DNA of 64,000 bases from Collimonas arenae (lineage in GTDB: Bacteria; Pseudomonadota; Gammaproteobacteria; Burkholderiales; Burkholderiaceae_D): assembly GCF_000786695.1 (NCBI RefSeq), contig NZ_CP009962.1, positions 5,270,001-5,334,000 on the forward strand, read 5' to 3'. This document shows, piece by piece, positions 63,582-64,000 of this stretch; the stretch's first letter is position 1; each line of letters starts with the position of its first letter. The translations under genes were made by a program, and so were the position numbers. Below the pieces are notes generated by a model. The model was not told the DNA's origin, ran no database searches, and saw only the letters and a list, made by a program, of their open reading frames with translations.

Positions 63582-64000
63582 ATGACTACCCAAAATATCC
63601 TGTTAACCGGTTTCGAACCGTTCGAACAAGAACCGCTCAATCCTTCCTGGGAAGCGGTGCGTGCGCTTGAGGGCTGGCAATGCCAAGGCGCTCAGGTAGT
63701 GGCACGCCAGCTGCCTTGCGTGTTCGGCAAGGCATTGGAAGTATTGGACCAGATGCTCACGGAATTCAAGCCGGCGCTGGTGATATGCGTCGGCCAGGCC
63801 GGCGGCCGCAGCCAGTTGTCGCTGGAACGCGTTGCGATCAATGTCGACGATGCGCGGATTGCCGACAACGCCGGCCGCCAGCCGATCGACCAGCCTATCT
63901 ACAATGACGGCCCCGCTGCCTATTTTTCGACCTTGCCCATCAAGAGCATGGTCAAGGCGATGCGTGCCGCCGGCATCCCGGCTGAAGTATCGCAAACCGC
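63582..64000 (+). CDS. pcp: Pyrrolidone-carboxylate peptidase, partial at window end
   Basis: The first 139 codons of pyroglutamyl-peptidase I; the rest is outside the window. [21 protein letters not shown] at the N-terminus and [21 protein letters not shown] near residue 70, with the catalytic Glu, are Pcp signatures; the catalytic Cys would lie just past the end. The enzyme frees 5-oxoproline from N-terminal pyroglutamyl peptides, which PxpABC then converts to glutamate. The start ATG at 63582 is 10 bases after the DUF2891 stop, so it belongs to the same operon. Confidence 0.93.
   Translation, partial: MTTQNILLTGFEPFEQEPLNPSWEAVRALEGWQCQGAQVVARQLPCVFGKALEVLDQMLTEFKPALVICVGQAGGRSQLSLERVAINVDDARIADNAGRQPIDQPIYNDGPAAYFSTLPIKSMVKAMRAAGIPAEVSQT

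Overview
The window looks like the chromosome of a betaproteobacterium of the Burkholderiales, most likely Oxalobacteraceae and perhaps Collimonas-like. The host assignment is inferred from gene content and order: gshA-gshB-EIIA(Man)-ptsH-ptsI, metX-metW, a TorF-like porin with glnK-amtB, a DUF3567 (BTH_I0359) protein, ubiK-comM, and rsmI-lpoA-yraN-diaA-dolP. No rRNA gene, complete tRNA gene, CRISPR array or complete insertion sequence was seen.

Bases 1-12,800 are accessory and visibly richer in A+T than the rest. A minus-strand block (65-4030) encodes a PAAR spike protein, an M35-type zinc metallopeptidase, four tandem exported OmpA-fold-like paralogs and a hypothetical protein. I read it as an orphan type VI secretion effector module with a duplicated candidate immunity gene. 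An OsmC-YcaO fusion protein follows. Next is a defence island: an AAA ATPase plus DUF4276 gene pair facing a type II-A (Eco1/Ec86-like) retron. The retron has an RT, a nucleosidase-like effector and a perfect 24-bp inverted repeat where the msd should be. A possible tmRNA 3'-end remnant, a SymE-like toxin gene and an XRE regulator close the island.

From 13 kb on the genes are mostly housekeeping: purine uptake and catabolism (NCS2 permease, xdhABC, guaD); the PrkA/YeaH/SpoVR stress operon; AmpG; metX-metW behind a terminator-bearing leader; glutathione synthesis next to regulatory PTS genes; and ammonium sensing and transport (porin-glnK-amtB) behind a good sigma-54 promoter with NtrC-like sites. 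A MocR regulator with a secreted hydrolase, acetyltransferases, ubiK, comM, kup, rsmI-lpoA-yraN-diaA-dolP, LemA, an M48 peptidase and a thioredoxin-like protein follow. The window ends in a 5-oxoproline cluster: pxpBCA, two DUF membrane proteins likely to form a transporter, DUF2891, and pcp cut by the window end.

Intergenic spaces carry at least nine palindromic, MITE-like repeats. Six have GAGGCTGTTGC-type ends, several with 3-bp TTA or TAA target duplications. Three others have unrelated arms but share a similar core, including a small hairpin whose sequence differs while its pairing is kept. One sits inside the ptsH-ptsI operon and one overlaps the yraN stop codon.
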